Shown here: positions 63,712 to 64,000 of the stretch, piece by piece
How positions within the stretch are numbered: position 1 is the stretch's first letter
Layout: each line of letters begins with the position of its first letter
Assembly (NCBI GenBank): GCA_050875145.1
Contig: JBNMLH010000001.1
Coordinates: 62,001 to 126,000, forward strand
Source: CAG-411 sp050875145
Lineage (GTDB): Bacteria; Bacillota; Clostridia; Lachnospirales; Lachnospiraceae
DNA length: 64,000 nucleotides
Reading direction: 5' to 3'
Position numbers and translations under genes: made by a program
Notes under the pieces: model-generated
The model's input: the letters and a program-made list of their open reading frames with translations, nothing else
Database searches by the model: none
What the model was told of the DNA's origin: nothing

Positions 63712-64000
63712 CTAATATTTATATGTATACATAATATATTGAGATGAATCCTTAGAATACGCTTTAGGGTCCGAAGCTACACTTCCATACCCCCATATAC
63801 AATCATTTGCACATAATTTTGTTGTAAATACCGCAGCAGTTCTTTCAGGATGTGTAACAGAGTCCTTCCAAGGTTGTGTTTCCTTCGCAGTTGAAAAGAA
63901 TGCTTCCTTCACCGATACTCCATTCTTTAACTTTCCCGCAAACGTTTTTCCCATTGTTGGTACTAATAGTACTCTTGTTGAATAACCACACACTGCATGA
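63712..64000 (-). CDS. C-terminal part of a large protein (runs off the window), DUF6345-like end
   Basis: The frame is open to the right edge and no start is visible, so this is a fragment of about 96 residues. It contains GKTFAGKLKNGVSVKEAFF, ETQPWKDSVTHPERTAAVF and a C-terminal IWGYGSVASDP. This pattern recalls the end of DUF6345 proteins of surface loci, but I am not sure. It is probably cotranscribed with 62637-63617. Confidence 0.6.
   Translation of the reverse strand, partial: HAVCGYSTRVLLVPTMGKTFAGKLKNGVSVKEAFFSTAKETQPWKDSVTHPERTAAVFTTKLCANDCIWGYGSVASDPKAYSKDSSQYIMYTYKY

Overview
The window is a low-GC chromosomal segment of an anaerobic, spore-lineage Clostridium-class Firmicute, most likely a Lachnospiraceae gut bacterium; I cannot name the species. 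The evidence is AT-rich spacers, strong AGGAGG-type ribosome sites, a Veg protein, a SPOCS/LysM spore-coat type protein, type III glutamine synthetase, the GGGtGRT/Fe-S scaffold pair, and a surface starch apparatus (CBM41 pullulanase, CBM26 protein). I see no tRNA, rRNA, CRISPR array, transposase or prophage.

Layout. 1-6.3 kb: a minus-strand redox operon (NusG_II protein, Gx-type membrane protein, ApbE flavin transferase, a three-domain and a one-domain FMN-binding protein, a membrane polyferredoxin). It resembles flavin-based extracytoplasmic electron-transfer loci and is followed by a structured repeat and a Tp47-like secreted protein. 6.4-12.8 kb: a chemoreceptor with a sugar-binding lipoprotein, then a membrane-anchored type I pullulanase. 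13-17.6 kb: rplJL with an L10 leader, a SPOCS/LysM protein, Veg, a HAD phosphatase. 17.7-25 kb: a PrcB-like lipoprotein, a candidate small RNA with C-rich loops, and a surface module. That module has an LPQTG fibro-slime protein flanked by two genes sharing a small domain, a divergent SARP/BTAD regulator with a matching 11-bp-phased operator, and a sortase. 25-30.4 kb: aldolase, Mrp-type ATPase, the primary sigma factor, a second copy of the repeat, ilvE.

30.5-36.5 kb is the most unusual block. A 43-residue cationic peptide gene heads an operon of two FtsX-type permeases, an ABC ATPase and a membrane-anchored protein. Divergent to it lie an AgrC/ComD-like kinase and a LytTR regulator. The shared spacer holds a 21-bp-phased direct repeat, a 10-bp palindrome, a possible 14-codon leader ORF and a long inverted repeat covering the kinase ribosome site. 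It looks like a peptide-signalling, peptide-export or peptide-immunity system of a type I do not recognise.

36.6-43.4 kb: a complete F1Fo ATP synthase operon with two tandem atpE genes encoding identical proteins and an extra 31-residue membrane ORF. 43.9-54 kb: a stand-alone 5'-3' exonuclease, FabH, a polysaccharide deacetylase, GlnN, an MscS channel and GlgB with a long charged tail. 54.5-64 kb: a glycosyltransferase-like membrane protein, an Fn3 surface protein, a starch-binding protein fused to a caspase-like protease, the GGGtGRT/Fe-S scaffold pair divergent from a DUF1858 protein, and two further surface or membrane proteins, the last cut by the window edge.

Links between regions are inferred: CBM26, CBM41 and GH13 proteins plus the chemoreceptor suggest starch sensing and degradation at the cell surface, with GlgB handling storage glycogen; ApbE would flavinylate the FMN proteins; the sortase would anchor the LPQTG protein under SARP control.
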